DNA from: Devosia sp. YIM 151766
Lineage (GTDB): Bacteria > Pseudomonadota > Alphaproteobacteria > Rhizobiales > Devosiaceae
Length of the DNA stretch: 64,000 nucleotides
Assembly: GCF_030285925.1 (NCBI RefSeq)
Contig: NZ_CP127251.1
Location: 310,001 to 374,000, forward strand
Direction: 5' to 3'
In this document: positions 1 through 8,076 of the stretch, in pieces
Layout: the number at the start of each line of letters is the position of its first letter
How positions within the stretch are numbered: the stretch's first letter is position 1
Translations under genes and position numbers: made by a program
The notes under the pieces: model-generated
Told to the model about the DNA's origin: nothing
The model's input: the letters and a program-made list of their open reading frames with translations, nothing else
Database searches by the model: none

Positions 1-144
1 AACCGGGATCGACACATTATTCTGGTCGACATGGTTGAGCACCACGATCGGCATGCTGAAATAACGATGCGCATGCGCGGTCGTCGTCCCGGCCAGGGAC
101 GCGAAGGCAAAGATGATGGCGATAAGGGCCACGAAACGCTGCAT
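1..144 (-). CDS. Truncated gene for a small secreted protein (N-terminus only)
   Basis: The first 48 codons of a minus-strand gene run off the left edge. Translation from the ATG at 144-142 begins MQRFVALIAIIFAFASLAG, a hydrophobic core after one Arg, with a plausible signal-peptidase site after the AHA near residue 25. This predicts export to the periplasm or cell surface. AGGA lies about 5 nt upstream of the ATG and supports the start. The mature part seen here (HRYFSMPIVVLNHVDQNN) is too short for me to place in a family. No function is proposed. Confidence 0.5.
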   Translation of the reverse strand, partial: MQRFVALIAIIFAFASLAGTTTAHAHRYFSMPIVVLNHVDQNNVSIPV

Positions 145-193
145 GTGATCCTGATAGGCGGCAGATTGCGGCAGCATCGGGGCAGGACGGGCT

Positions 194-943
194 TCAGGGC
201 GCTTCGCCGGGCGCCCGCCATGCCATTAACCCGCGACCGTGTGCTTTTAGCCACGCCCGTCCCCGCTCCATCTCCGGCAGGGTGCGGACGACCGTGCGCC
301 AGAAGGCCGGCGAATGGTTCATCTCCACCAGATGCGCCACTTCGTGGGCGGCGACATAATCGAGCACGAAGGGCGGCGCCAGGATCAGCCGCCAATTGTA
401 ATTGATATTGCCGCTGGACGAGCAGGAGCCCCAGCGGCTCGACTGGCTGCGCAGGCGCACCTGCTTCACCTCAACCCCCAGCCGGCCGGCATGAACCTGG
501 CTCCGCGCCACGAGATCGGCCAGCGCCTCGGCCTTGAGCCAGTCATAAAGCCGGCGCGGCTGGTGTTCCGGATCGCCCGGCACCCGGAGCAGGGGGCCTT
601 CGCCATCCTCGGCCATCTCGACCCGCCCCCGCAGCGTGCCCGCGGCAATGATCCGGTGCGGCACGCCCCGCAGCGGGATCGTCACGCCCGCTTGCAGCAT
701 TTGCGCCGGCGCCGTTCGCGGCAATCGCGCCGCCAGCCAATGGCGATGGCGATAGAGAAACGCCTCGGCATCGGCCCAGCGCGCCTGCTCCGGCAGGGTC
801 AGCAGCGGCCCGCTCGCCGGCAGGGACAGGCGGAAATTGCGCGCCCGCTTGCTGGTCCTGACCGCGATGGCGGTCATCACCCCATCGAGCTCGACATGGG
901 TGATCGGGGGCGGCGCGGTGCGTTGGCGCAGGAAGGAGAACAT
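194..943 (-). CDS. YgjP/DUF45-type zinc metallopeptidase (COG1451 family)
   Basis: A 249-residue protein with the zinc signature HEVAHLVEMNHSPAFW near the C-terminus. HExxH supplies two ligands plus the catalytic Glu, and the later motif NHSPAFW is typical of the SprT/YgjP group. Upstream lies the usual VRLRSQSSRWGSCSS motif. The family is predicted to be cytosolic metal-dependent proteases, and physiological substrates are mostly unknown. The ATG at 943 gives a normal family start (MFSFLRQR). An in-frame GTG at 964 would add seven residues, and neither start has a strong Shine-Dalgarno. It stands alone next to a DUF2852 gene on the same strand. Confidence 0.85.
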   Translation of the reverse strand: MFSFLRQRTAPPPITHVELDGVMTAIAVRTSKRARNFRLSLPASGPLLTLPEQARWADAEAFLYRHRHWLAARLPRTAPAQMLQAGVTIPLRGVPHRIIAAGTLRGRVEMAEDGEGPLLRVPGDPEHQPRRLYDWLKAEALADLVARSQVHAGRLGVEVKQVRLRSQSSRWGSCSSSGNINYNWRLILAPPFVLDYVAAHEVAHLVEMNHSPAFWRTVVRTLPEMERGRAWLKAHGRGLMAWRAPGEAP

Positions 944-1001
944 GGGCGGAGCATCGGGAATCACTGCAAGCCAGTCTAGCCCGGCCGCGGGCGGGCGGTC
1001 A

Positions 1002-1028
1002 TAAAAATGGCGCCCCTTGCGGGGCGCC
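1002..1028 (-). terminator. Rho-independent terminator of the DUF2852 gene
   Basis: GGCGCCCC (1009-1016), loop TTGC, then GGGGCGCC (1021-1028) forms an 8-bp GC stem. Read on the minus strand it is followed by ATTTTTAT (1008-1001), the usual U-tract. It lies about 60 bp downstream of the stop of the minus-strand gene at 1087-1542. Confidence 0.75.
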
Positions 1029-1086
1029 GAGTAGCCGTTGGAGAATAACCGGCTTCAGGAGGTAGGGAAGTCGGAGGCATAACGGC

Positions 1087-1542
1087 CTAACCGTTATTCG
1101 GGTTGCCCCAATTGTTCTGGTTGTTCTCGCCATAACCCTGGCGGGCGCCGCGATGCTCGCTCATGAAGCGGTCGAACTCCTCGCGGTCCTTGGCCTTGCG
1201 CAGATTGGCCATATATTCGTGGAAGGCGTCGATCTCGGCGTCGAGACGGGCGCGTTCCTCTTCGAGGCGGCGAAGCTGCTCGGAGCGATATTCGTCGAAA
1301 GCGGCATTGCCCGACGATCCGTGTTCGCTGCGGCCGAAGCCGCGATGCATGTTATTGCCGCGCATATAGCTCATTCCCTTATTCCAATAACCTTGGGCCT
1401 TTTCGGCGGAGCCGCCGAATTTTTCGCCCCACAGGATATAGCCGAGCACGGCCAGGCCCAGCGGCCAGAACAGGATGAAGCCCAGCACCATGAGGGCGAT
1501 GGTCAACGGGGACCATTGTGGTTTGATGATTGCAGTGTTCAT
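1087..1542 (-). CDS. DUF2852 family membrane protein
   Basis: A 151-residue protein. After a short N-terminus (MNTAIIKPQWSPLTIA) comes one long hydrophobic stretch (residues about 13-36) with a central Pro-Leu-Gly, suggesting one membrane span or a hairpin. A charged Glu/Arg-rich segment follows (about 75-130, probably coiled coil), then an Asn/Gly-rich tail ending NNWGNPNNG. This is the DUF2852 layout seen widely in alphaproteobacteria, and its function is unknown. The ATG at 1542 is chosen because GGGAG lies about 7 nt upstream. An in-frame start seven codons earlier has no such site. The gene is apparently monocistronic, with a terminator at 1002-1028. Confidence 0.8.
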   Translation of the reverse strand: MNTAIIKPQWSPLTIALMVLGFILFWPLGLAVLGYILWGEKFGGSAEKAQGYWNKGMSYMRGNNMHRGFGRSEHGSSGNAAFDEYRSEQLRRLEEERARLDAEIDAFHEYMANLRKAKDREEFDRFMSEHRGARQGYGENNQNNWGNPNNG

Positions 1543-1722
1543 GTCGTTTCGTCTCCCAGTCATGATATTCGTTAGGTGGTCCCGATGGAGGCAGGATCAA
1601 GAATGTGCCCGTGTTTTTTTTATCTTGAAATTGCCCATCTCCTTCCTATACGGACCGATTTCAGGGCATATCGCCGCGAAAAATCGTATCCGGGCGTCCA
1701 TCCGATGCGCTAAGACAGGTTC

Positions 1723-3045
1723 ATGAACGGTCTGGCTCCCACCTCGCCTCTGCCGCCCGCAGGCTGGCGCCCGCTGCGCCTGCAGACGCTGCTGCTGCTG
1801 CGCTGGCTGGCCGTGGCCGGACAGATCACCGGCGTACTCTTCGTCTATCTGGGGCTAGGGTTCCCGCTGCCGCTCTGGGAATGCATGGGGCTCATCGCCT
1901 TGTCGGCGGCGCTCAATATCGGGCTGGTCTGGCGCTATGGTACCAATCTGCGGCTCTCCTCGCCGGTGGCGGCGCTGCAACTGACTTTCGACCTCTGCCA
2001 GCTCGGCGGTCTGCTGGCGCTGACCGGCGGTCTGCAAAATCCGTTCTCGCTGCTGCTTCTGGCGCCCGTTTCGGTCTCCGCCAGCACCCTGCCGCAGCGT
2101 CAGGCCTATCTCGTCGCCTTCCTCGCCTGCCTCATCGCCTCGCTGATCTCGGTGCTGCACCTGCCCCTGCCTTGGGACCCGACCGCGCCGCTGGCCTTCA
2201 ACCGCATCTATGTCATCGGCATCTGGGTCTCGATCATTTGCGGCGTGGTCTTCATTTCCACCTATACCAATCGCGTCGCCCACGATTCCCGCCAGATCGC
2301 CGATGCCCTGGCGGCGACCGAACTGGCCCTGTCCCGCCGCGAACAGCTCTCGGCGCTCGATGGCCTCGCCGCCGCCGCCGCGCATGAACTGGGCACGCCT
2401 TTATCCACCATCGCCCTGGCCGCCAAGGAGATGCGCGCCGAGGTGGAGGAGGGCGGTCCACTGGCCGAGGACGTGGAACTGATCATCGAGCAATCGGCCC
2501 GCTGCCGCGCCATCCTCGCCAAGCTGCGCAATCTGGGCAATGAGCCGGCCGATCTGTTCGCCGAAGCGCCTCTGACCGATATTCTGGACGAGGTCGCCCG
2601 CCCCCATGAGGGCCGCGGCAAGGCCATCCTATTCTATTCGGAGCAGGCTGCCGGTCCCGCGCCGGTCTTTCCGCGCTCGGTGGGCCTGCTCTATGGCCTG
2701 GGCAATCTCATCGAGAACGCCACCGATTTCGCCAAACAGAGCGTGCGCATCGACAGCGCCTGGGACCAGGCTGCCATCACCGTCTCGATCACCGACGATG
2801 GAAGGGGTTTCGCGCCCGAGCTGATCGCCCGGCTGGGCGAGCCCTATCTGACCAGCCGCCCCCGCGATCCGGCCGGCAGCGAGGCGCATCAGCCGGGGGG
2901 GCTGGGTCTGGGCATCTTCATTGCCAAGACCCTGCTGGAGCGGACCGGGGCGAAACTGCGTTTCGACAATGCCGATCCCGCCGGCCATGCGCGGGTGACC
3001 ATCACCTGGCAGCGCAACGATCTCAACCAACGGCCCGGCGCCTGA
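1723..3045 (+). CDS. regB: Redox sensor histidine kinase RegB/PrrB/ActS
   Basis: A 440-residue membrane kinase. The N-terminal half has about six hydrophobic segments and carries GGLQNPF at residues 102-108, the heptad known in RegB as the ubiquinone-sensing site. The phospho-accepting His is in HELGTPL (residue 221), the exact RegB H-box. Cys261 in ARCRAIL matches the conserved redox-active Cys described for RegB. The C-terminus has N-box (NLIENA), DDGRGF and GLGLGIF motifs of the ATPase domain. It is followed after 39 bp by its response regulator. In known systems this pair controls respiration, carbon and nitrogen metabolism according to quinone redox state. Confidence 0.93.
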   Translation: MNGLAPTSPLPPAGWRPLRLQTLLLLRWLAVAGQITGVLFVYLGLGFPLPLWECMGLIALSAALNIGLVWRYGTNLRLSSPVAALQLTFDLCQLGGLLALTGGLQNPFSLLLLAPVSVSASTLPQRQAYLVAFLACLIASLISVLHLPLPWDPTAPLAFNRIYVIGIWVSIICGVVFISTYTNRVAHDSRQIADALAATELALSRREQLSALDGLAAAAAHELGTPLSTIALAAKEMRAEVEEGGPLAEDVELIIEQSARCRAILAKLRNLGNEPADLFAEAPLTDILDEVARPHEGRGKAILFYSEQAAGPAPVFPRSVGLLYGLGNLIENATDFAKQSVRIDSAWDQAAITVSITDDGRGFAPELIARLGEPYLTSRPRDPAGSEAHQPGGLGLGIFIAKTLLERTGAKLRFDNADPAGHARVTITWQRNDLNQRPGA

Positions 3046-3084
3046 ATTTTTGACGGACCGGCAGCAAGCGATTATGGAAAAGCC

Positions 3085-3636
3085 ATGAACACGATCGAAG
3101 ATCTCCTGGCCGCCGACCCCAGCCTCCTGCTGGTCGATGACGACGTCGCCTTTCTCGGCCGCCTCGAACGCGCCATGGCGCGCCGTGGCTTCGAAGTCCG
3201 CATTGCCGGCACCGTGGCCGCCGGCCTCGCCGCCGTGGCCGAACGGCCGCCGGCCTATGCCGTGGTGGACCTGCGCCTCGAAGACGGCAACGGGCTCGAT
3301 GTCGTCTCCGCCCTGCACCAGAAGCGTCCCGACGCCCGCGCCGTGGTGCTGACCGGTTATGGCAATATCGCCACCGCCGTCACCGCGGTGAAGCTGGGGG
3401 CGATGGATTACCTCTCCAAGCCCGCCGATGCCGACGACGTCATCAACGCCCTGCTCGCTACCGGCGAGGACAAGCCCGAGCCGCCCGAAAATCCCATGTC
3501 GGCCGATCGGGTGCGCTGGGAGCATATCCAGCGCGTCTATGAGCTATGCGACCGCAATGTCTCGGAAACCGCGCGCCGCCTCAACATGCACCGCCGCACC
3601 CTGCAACGCATATTGGCCAAGCGCGCCCCACGCTGA
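3085..3636 (+). CDS. regA: Response regulator RegA/PrrA/ActR
   Basis: A 183-residue two-domain regulator. The receiver domain has the acidic pocket VDDD (residues about 17-20), phospho-acceptor Asp62 in VVDLRLEDG, and Lys in LSKPAD. The C-terminus is the short Fis-like helix-turn-helix ETARRLNMHRRTLQRILAKR, almost invariant across RegA orthologs. It lies 39 bp downstream of regB on the same strand, so the two are probably co-transcribed. It is a cytosolic DNA-binding protein activated by RegB. Confidence 0.93.
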   Translation: MNTIEDLLAADPSLLLVDDDVAFLGRLERAMARRGFEVRIAGTVAAGLAAVAERPPAYAVVDLRLEDGNGLDVVSALHQKRPDARAVVLTGYGNIATAVTAVKLGAMDYLSKPADADDVINALLATGEDKPEPPENPMSADRVRWEHIQRVYELCDRNVSETARRLNMHRRTLQRILAKRAPR

Positions 3637-3648
3637 GGGCCGGGCGGG

Positions 3649-4362
3649 ATGTCGATGCAGGCCAGCAGCATTCAGCCTTACCTGGTCGCCAACGACGTGG
3701 ACGCCAGCCTCGCCTTCTATACGGCGCTCGGCTTCGAGATTGTGAGGAACGAAACCTTTCCCTACCGGTTCGCCGAAGTCAGGGACAAGGATCTGCTGCT
3801 GCTCATGTCCAGCCTCGCCCAGTTTGGCGGCAAGAAGGCATTCGGCGCCTTCATCGTGACGATTCCCGATCTGGCGGAGCGCTATGCATTCTTCACGGAT
3901 AATCTCCGCCATGCCTGGGGCGGGATACCCTTGCGGGGTCTGCCCCGCATCACCCGGCTATCCAAAGATGGCGGGCAGTTTCGGGTGTTCGATCCGGCCG
4001 GCAATATGCTGGTCTACATGGATCGGAATTATGCTCCGCCGCCCTATGCCGAACCGTCGAACGCCATAGATGCAGCCCTGGCCAACGCCTGGTTCAATCG
4101 CGACATCTATGCAAACGACGCCGTCGCCGCCAAGATACTGGACCGGGCTATCGCGCTTGTAGCGGCCGATGCCGACCCAATTGGGCGCGCCCGGCTGATC
4201 GGCGCGCGGGCGGAAATTGCCGTGGCCATGGGGGAGGCGGACTTTCTCGACCGCTATGAGAAAGAGCTGACAGAGCTGTCATCTTCGGTGCCGGGCGAAT
4301 ATCGGCACGAATTGCTCAGCTATAAGCGTCTTGCCCAATGGATGGTGGCGGCACGGTCATAA
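3649..4362 (+). CDS. VOC-fold (glyoxalase/bleomycin-resistance-like) protein with C-terminal extension
   Basis: A 237-residue protein. Residues about 5-125 form a VOC domain: an initial strand (SIQPYLVANDVDASLAFYTA), the LGFEIVR segment, and a closing FRVFDPAGNMLVYMDRN typical of bleomycin-resistance-like members. The remaining ~110 residues are helical, and I do not recognise them. Some VOC proteins of this shape are annotated as glyoxalase-related, but no substrate can be assigned. The gene begins 12 bp after regA, so it may be on the same transcript. Start ATG 3649 is uncertain because a second ATG two codons later (3655) has better spacing from GGGCGGG. Confidence 0.7.
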   Translation: MSMQASSIQPYLVANDVDASLAFYTALGFEIVRNETFPYRFAEVRDKDLLLLMSSLAQFGGKKAFGAFIVTIPDLAERYAFFTDNLRHAWGGIPLRGLPRITRLSKDGGQFRVFDPAGNMLVYMDRNYAPPPYAEPSNAIDAALANAWFNRDIYANDAVAAKILDRAIALVAADADPIGRARLIGARAEIAVAMGEADFLDRYEKELTELSSSVPGEYRHELLSYKRLAQWMVAARS

Positions 4363-4392
4363 GACGCTAAGCCGCCACCCGGCTTGTGCCGG

Positions 4393-5142
4393 TCAGACCG
4401 TCGCTCCACCGTCGATAACCAGGGACGAGCCGGTCATGAAGGCGCTTTCATCCGCGGCCAGGTAGGCGGCCAGCGCCGCGATTTCGGAGGCGACCCCGAG
4501 ACGGCCCATGGGCTGGCGCGCGATAAAGGCTTTGCGCGTTGCTGCGGGATCGGGCGTCGCATTGATCCGCTCGCCCAGCGATGGCGTATCGATGGTGCCG
4601 GGGCAGATCGCGTTGAAGCGGACCCCTTGGCCGACGTGATCCGCCGCCAGGGCCTTGGTCAGGCCGATCAGCGCCGCTTTGGAGGCGCCATAGGCCACCC
4701 GGTTGGGGAAGCCGCCAACCGATGAAGCCGCCGAGGCAATGGTGATGACGCTGCCCTGGCCGCGCTCCAGCATGCCGGGCAGCACCGCACTGATGGCGTG
4801 ATAGGCGGAATCGACATTGACCTGGAACGAGCGCCGCCATTGTTGGTAATCGGTCTCCGCCAGAGTGCCGTGATGCACCCAGCCGATACAATTGACCAGG
4901 ATGTCGAACTGCTTGTCCCCCAGCGCCAATTGCAATGCCTGCGCATCGGTGCCGTCAACTGCCGCCGTGCGGATGGCGTCACCTGTGAGATTTTGCAACG
5001 CAGCCGCATTGAGGTCGGTCGCCAGGACCTCGGCGCCCTCGGCGGCCAACCGCTCGGCAATGGCCCGCCCGATCCCCTGCGCCCCCGCTGTTACCAGGGC
5101 CCGCTTGCCCTTCAGCCGTCCACTGACAATTACCGGGTTCAT
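4393..5142 (-). CDS. SDR oxidoreductase, 2-keto-3-deoxy-L-fuconate dehydrogenase/DHRS6-like
   Basis: A 249-residue classical short-chain dehydrogenase. It has the cofactor loop TAGAQGIGRAIAE and an Asp after the second strand (ATDLNA), which favours NAD. It also has NCIGWVHHG, catalytic Ser in IASAASSVGG, YGASK with catalytic Tyr and Lys, and PGTIDTPSLGERI. The VHHGT, PGTxDTPSLxER and C-terminal VIDGG segments are strongly reminiscent of human DHRS6 and of bacterial 2-keto-3-deoxy-L-fuconate dehydrogenases. With the FAH-family hydrolase at 14110, oxidation of a 2-keto-3-deoxy sugar acid at C4 is the likely reaction (inference). Its ATG overlaps the upstream stop by 4 bp (ATGA), and GGAGG precedes it. 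It is the last gene of the left operon. Confidence 0.85.
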   Translation of the reverse strand: MNPVIVSGRLKGKRALVTAGAQGIGRAIAERLAAEGAEVLATDLNAAALQNLTGDAIRTAAVDGTDAQALQLALGDKQFDILVNCIGWVHHGTLAETDYQQWRRSFQVNVDSAYHAISAVLPGMLERGQGSVITIASAASSVGGFPNRVAYGASKAALIGLTKALAADHVGQGVRFNAICPGTIDTPSLGERINATPDPAATRKAFIARQPMGRLGVASEIAALAAYLAADESAFMTGSSLVIDGGATV

Positions 5143-5912
5143 CGCTTTACCTCCAGACCGGGCGCCAGGCTCCTGGCCAGCGCAACCAATTGCTCCAGCA
5201 CCGCATCGCTGATGCGCTGGCCCTTCTCGGCCGACGCATGGGAAGGATCGCCAACCACGCCGCTGCCGCCCGAAATTTGCTTCATCGAACGATAGGTGCT
5301 GCCGCCGGCTCCGCGCAACATATCGCCTTCGGCCCAATCATAGGTGTGGACATAATGGGTGCCGGAAGGCACCGGAGCGCGCACCTTTTCCGGCGCGATC
5401 AGCTGGATCAGCGAAGTCTCGAATTCACAGGCATGGCCGACGCCGAACGGCCCGGATTCGGAAATCTCGCCGAGAGCCTTGCGCGCCAGCGTCCACCATG
5501 TCGCCAGGGCGATGGTGGCGTCTGGATTATTGGCGCCGAACTGTTCCACGAGCACCTGGCCGATGGCCTGATTGCCGCCATGGCTATTGACCACGACAAT
5601 GCGCTTGAACCCGGCATCGACCACGGTTTGCAGCAATTCCGACACATAGGCCAGGAAAGTCACATGGGTGACGCTCAGCGTGCCGGTGAAATCCAGATGA
5701 TGGCGCGAGCAGCACACTTTGACCTGCGGCAGCACCAGCACCTGGCTGTTCAGCGCCGCATCCAGCCGATCGAGCAGATGATTGCCGATCAGCGCATCGG
5801 TGGCGAGCGGCAAATGCGGCCCGTGCTGCTCGATCGCGGCGATATTGAGGAACACCGGGATGGTGCGGTCCAGGGCGTCGATCTCGACGGTGGTCAGGTC
5901 TTCCCACTTCAT
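5139..5912 (-). CDS. Creatininase-family amidohydrolase
   Basis: A 257-residue metal-dependent hydrolase. It shows the family's metal-binding pattern: Glu-Gln-His-Gly in AAIEQHGPHLPLATD, VVNSHGGN in the middle, and a late Glu in the GHACEFETS segment. Members hydrolyse creatinine, formamidopyrimidines or lactone-like rings. Nothing here points to creatine metabolism. Given the sugar-acid context, a lactonase or amidase role is possible but unproven. The ATG at 5912 overlaps the stop of the upstream gene (ATGA), which decides it over a GTG five codons earlier. The downstream SDR start overlaps this gene's stop in the same way, so the three are translationally coupled. Confidence 0.85.
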   Translation of the reverse strand: MKWEDLTTVEIDALDRTIPVFLNIAAIEQHGPHLPLATDALIGNHLLDRLDAALNSQVLVLPQVKVCCSRHHLDFTGTLSVTHVTFLAYVSELLQTVVDAGFKRIVVVNSHGGNQAIGQVLVEQFGANNPDATIALATWWTLARKALGEISESGPFGVGHACEFETSLIQLIAPEKVRAPVPSGTHYVHTYDWAEGDMLRGAGGSTYRSMKQISGGSGVVGDPSHASAEKGQRISDAVLEQLVALARSLAPGLEVKR

Positions 5913-6790
5913 TTCTTTGCGGCCCACATTTCGATTTCAATACGGAAGTCTTCGAGCAAGCCGGCCTGCACCGTGGTACGCACCGGCAGCGGCGCCGGCA
6001 TGATCTCGCGATAGATGGCGTTGAATGCCGGCCAATCGGCCAGGTCGGTGACGTAGCAATTGACCTTGAACACGTCGGCCAGGGTGCAGCCGGCCGCAGC
6101 GAGCTGGGCGGCGCAATTGGCCAGCGTCGCCCGCGCCTGCCCGGCAAAATCGGTCTCGATCAGCTTGCCGTCGCGACCCACGCCGACCTGGCCCGAAATC
6201 ACCACCAATTTCGATGGCGTGACTTCCAGAACCGGTGAATAGGGCCCCGCCGTGTCGTGCTGGCTCGATTCCGGCGCCCGAATGGCCGGCGCCGCCGCCT
6301 GCACGGCCGACCCCATCGGATTGGGCAGATAGCCGAGAAAGCCACCAATCTTCCACACCCCGTCGACGCGGCGGCAGATATAGATCGTCTGCCAGTTCAG
6401 CGCGTCAAACGTTCCGTCGCTCAGGGCGATCATGCCGTCGAACTTCTTATGCGCGATCGCCAGGTCGCCCTTGATGTCGATATCGCGCAGAATGGTGCAG
6501 CGAAACGTCGCCATACGGCGATCTTCAGCATAATTTGCCGCCGCTCCGGCCCGCGCCGCCGCCAGCCAGCTCTCCGCATAGACGTCAAGCCCCGGATAAA
6601 GCGGGCGCCAGCTATCCGGATTGCTGCTTCTAAGCCCGTCGATGCCGAAGAACAGCGACGCGTCGAAATCCAGCGCATGCCGGTCCCAATCGAGATCGAG
6701 ATAGGCCTCGATGTCGCGCCGGACCAGCATTTCCCAGATGGCGTGGCGGTCGGCATCCTGTGCTGGAAAGGGGTTGATATCGTAGGACAT
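5909..6790 (-). CDS. Fusion of an NTF2/SnoaL-like domain and a RidA (YjgF) domain
   Basis: A 293-residue protein in two parts. Residues about 1-130 read as an NTF2/SnoaL-like fold: an early helix (DRHAIWEMLVRRDIEAYL), FDASLFFG, and closing strands TIYICRRVDGVWKIGGFLGYLPNP. After an Ala/Pro-rich linker, residues about 155-293 are a RidA domain with GPYSP, VVISGQVGV, LIETDFAGQARATLANCAAQLAAAG segments and ADWPAFNAIYREIM. RidA enzymes hydrolyse reactive enamines/imines, though some relatives have other roles. The canonical RidA catalytic Arg is not obvious in the final strand region, where EDFRIEIEMWAA replaces the usual end. It starts 3 bp after the upstream stop. The domain pairing is unusual. 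Confidence 0.75.
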   Translation of the reverse strand: MSYDINPFPAQDADRHAIWEMLVRRDIEAYLDLDWDRHALDFDASLFFGIDGLRSSNPDSWRPLYPGLDVYAESWLAAARAGAAANYAEDRRMATFRCTILRDIDIKGDLAIAHKKFDGMIALSDGTFDALNWQTIYICRRVDGVWKIGGFLGYLPNPMGSAVQAAAPAIRAPESSQHDTAGPYSPVLEVTPSKLVVISGQVGVGRDGKLIETDFAGQARATLANCAAQLAAAGCTLADVFKVNCYVTDLADWPAFNAIYREIMPAPLPVRTTVQAGLLEDFRIEIEMWAAKK

Positions 6791-6793
6791 TGC

Positions 6794-7948
6794 TCAGCCT
6801 TTCAGCGCGAAGACATTTTCGGAGGTCTTGAAACGGGAAATGGTGGCTGGCGATGGCGTCACGCCCAATCCCGGGCCCTCGGGCACCTTCACGAAGGGCG
6901 GCTCGAAACAGAGCGGGGTTTCCAGCAGGTCGTGCGAGCGGATCAGCCGGCCGAAAATGTCGGACGGCCAGGTGCAGCTCTTCGCCGCCGCCGCCTGATG
7001 CACATACATCGCCTCCAGAATGCCGAGATCGACTTCCGAACCGTGCCAGCACGGCAGGTTGGCAGTGCTCGAAATAGCATCGAGCTCCTTGAACTTGGCC
7101 AGGCCGCAATTGAAATTGAAGCCATCGACCGCGCCATGGGCCAGGGCGTTGATGGCGTCATAGGAGCGCTGACCCTGATAGACATAGGGCAGCGAGACAT
7201 GCAGCACGACCGGGGTGGCGGTGAATGTGCGCAGGCGCGCATAATCCTGCAGCATCCAGCGCGGGATCGGGTCCTCGATCAGCAGCAGATTGCCGATGGC
7301 GTCAAGCGCCTGCAGCCGGCGCCGCGCCTCGCCGGCATTTTCCCAGCGCTGGTTGGGATCGAGGATCACCCACATGCCCGGCGCATGCTCGCGGATGGTG
7401 CGGCACCAGCCGACCACGTCATCGTCCAGTCCGGCCTTGAGCTTGATACAGTCAAAACCTTGATCCTGGAACGATTTGGCCAGCGGTCCCATTTCGTCCA
7501 GCTCGCGCCAGCTGCTCCAGGCCCCGACCTTGACCTTGTCGCGCACCGCGCCGCCGAGCAGGCGATGCAAGGGCACTTGCAGCGATTTGGCGGCGGCATC
7601 CCAGATGGCGCATTCGAAGCCGTCATATTCGCGCGACAGCGGAATTGGCAGGTCCTGCAACGGCAAATCATCGATCGACCGGCCCAGCAGGTTTTCCGCC
7701 ACGGCACTGACGGTGGCCCAATTGTGGTCGCGGTAAAATTCGCCCCAGCCCACGGTCCCGTCGGCCAGGCGCAATTGCAGGATGAGCTTGGGCAGATCGT
7801 CGAACTGCACCGACCACGCCGCCTTGCCGCCGACCGGCAACATGTGCAACGGCTTGTGATGCCCCGGCGTGTTGACCGATCCGGGATTGGCGGGAACGAT
7901 GACTTCTTCGAAACGCAATTCAACGATGGTCTTTGGTGACTGGCTCAT
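6794..7948 (-). CDS. Mandelate racemase/muconate-lactonizing-like (enolase superfamily) protein
   Basis: A 384-residue protein with the superfamily layout: an N-terminal capping domain, then a barrel with KLK (Lys169, Lys171), metal ligand Asp197 in DPNQRW, and Glu225 in LLIEDP. The later HGSEVDLGILEAMYVHQAAA segment is also typical. At the next strand, where the third acidic metal ligand normally stands in an ADES-like motif, this protein reads VVLHVS (about residues 247-252). The canonical Asp/Glu is therefore missing. Sugar-acid dehydration is the likely role by context, but the altered site makes this uncertain. It is the first gene of the left operon, with ATG 7948 preceded by GAGG. Confidence 0.8.
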   Translation of the reverse strand: MSQSPKTIVELRFEEVIVPANPGSVNTPGHHKPLHMLPVGGKAAWSVQFDDLPKLILQLRLADGTVGWGEFYRDHNWATVSAVAENLLGRSIDDLPLQDLPIPLSREYDGFECAIWDAAAKSLQVPLHRLLGGAVRDKVKVGAWSSWRELDEMGPLAKSFQDQGFDCIKLKAGLDDDVVGWCRTIREHAPGMWVILDPNQRWENAGEARRRLQALDAIGNLLLIEDPIPRWMLQDYARLRTFTATPVVLHVSLPYVYQGQRSYDAINALAHGAVDGFNFNCGLAKFKELDAISSTANLPCWHGSEVDLGILEAMYVHQAAAAKSCTWPSDIFGRLIRSHDLLETPLCFEPPFVKVPEGPGLGVTPSPATISRFKTSENVFALKG

Positions 7949-8076
7949 CGGTCGATCCTCACATAACTGACCTTTGATAGGTCCGGTACTCGACCTTTGC
8001 AATCGCGAAATTACACAATTGCCAAAACAGCGTAGTTAAATTACTTCTTGACCATGGAGTGAGTGCGGAGATCGAA
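7949..8076. promoter_or_regulatory. Divergent promoter region with an RpiR/HexR-type operator
   Basis: This AT-rich gap separates two divergent operons. At 8032-8044 lies GTAGTTAAATTAC, an inverted repeat matching the pattern reported for HexR, an RpiR-family regulator (TGTARTnnnAYTACA-like). A further half-site-like AAATTACAC lies at 8018-8026. The RpiR-family gene at 8892 is in the right-hand operon, so autoregulation plus control of both operons is the simple reading. Promoter boxes were not assigned with confidence. Confidence 0.55.

Noticed and set aside
4363..4392. Terminator between the VOC and SDR genes
   Set aside because: AAGCC/GGCTT around 4368-4385 is a short stem without a T-run, too weak to call.
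5139..5912. Creatinine degradation from the creatininase-family gene
   Set aside because: No creatinase or sarcosine oxidase genes are nearby, and the family covers many other substrates.
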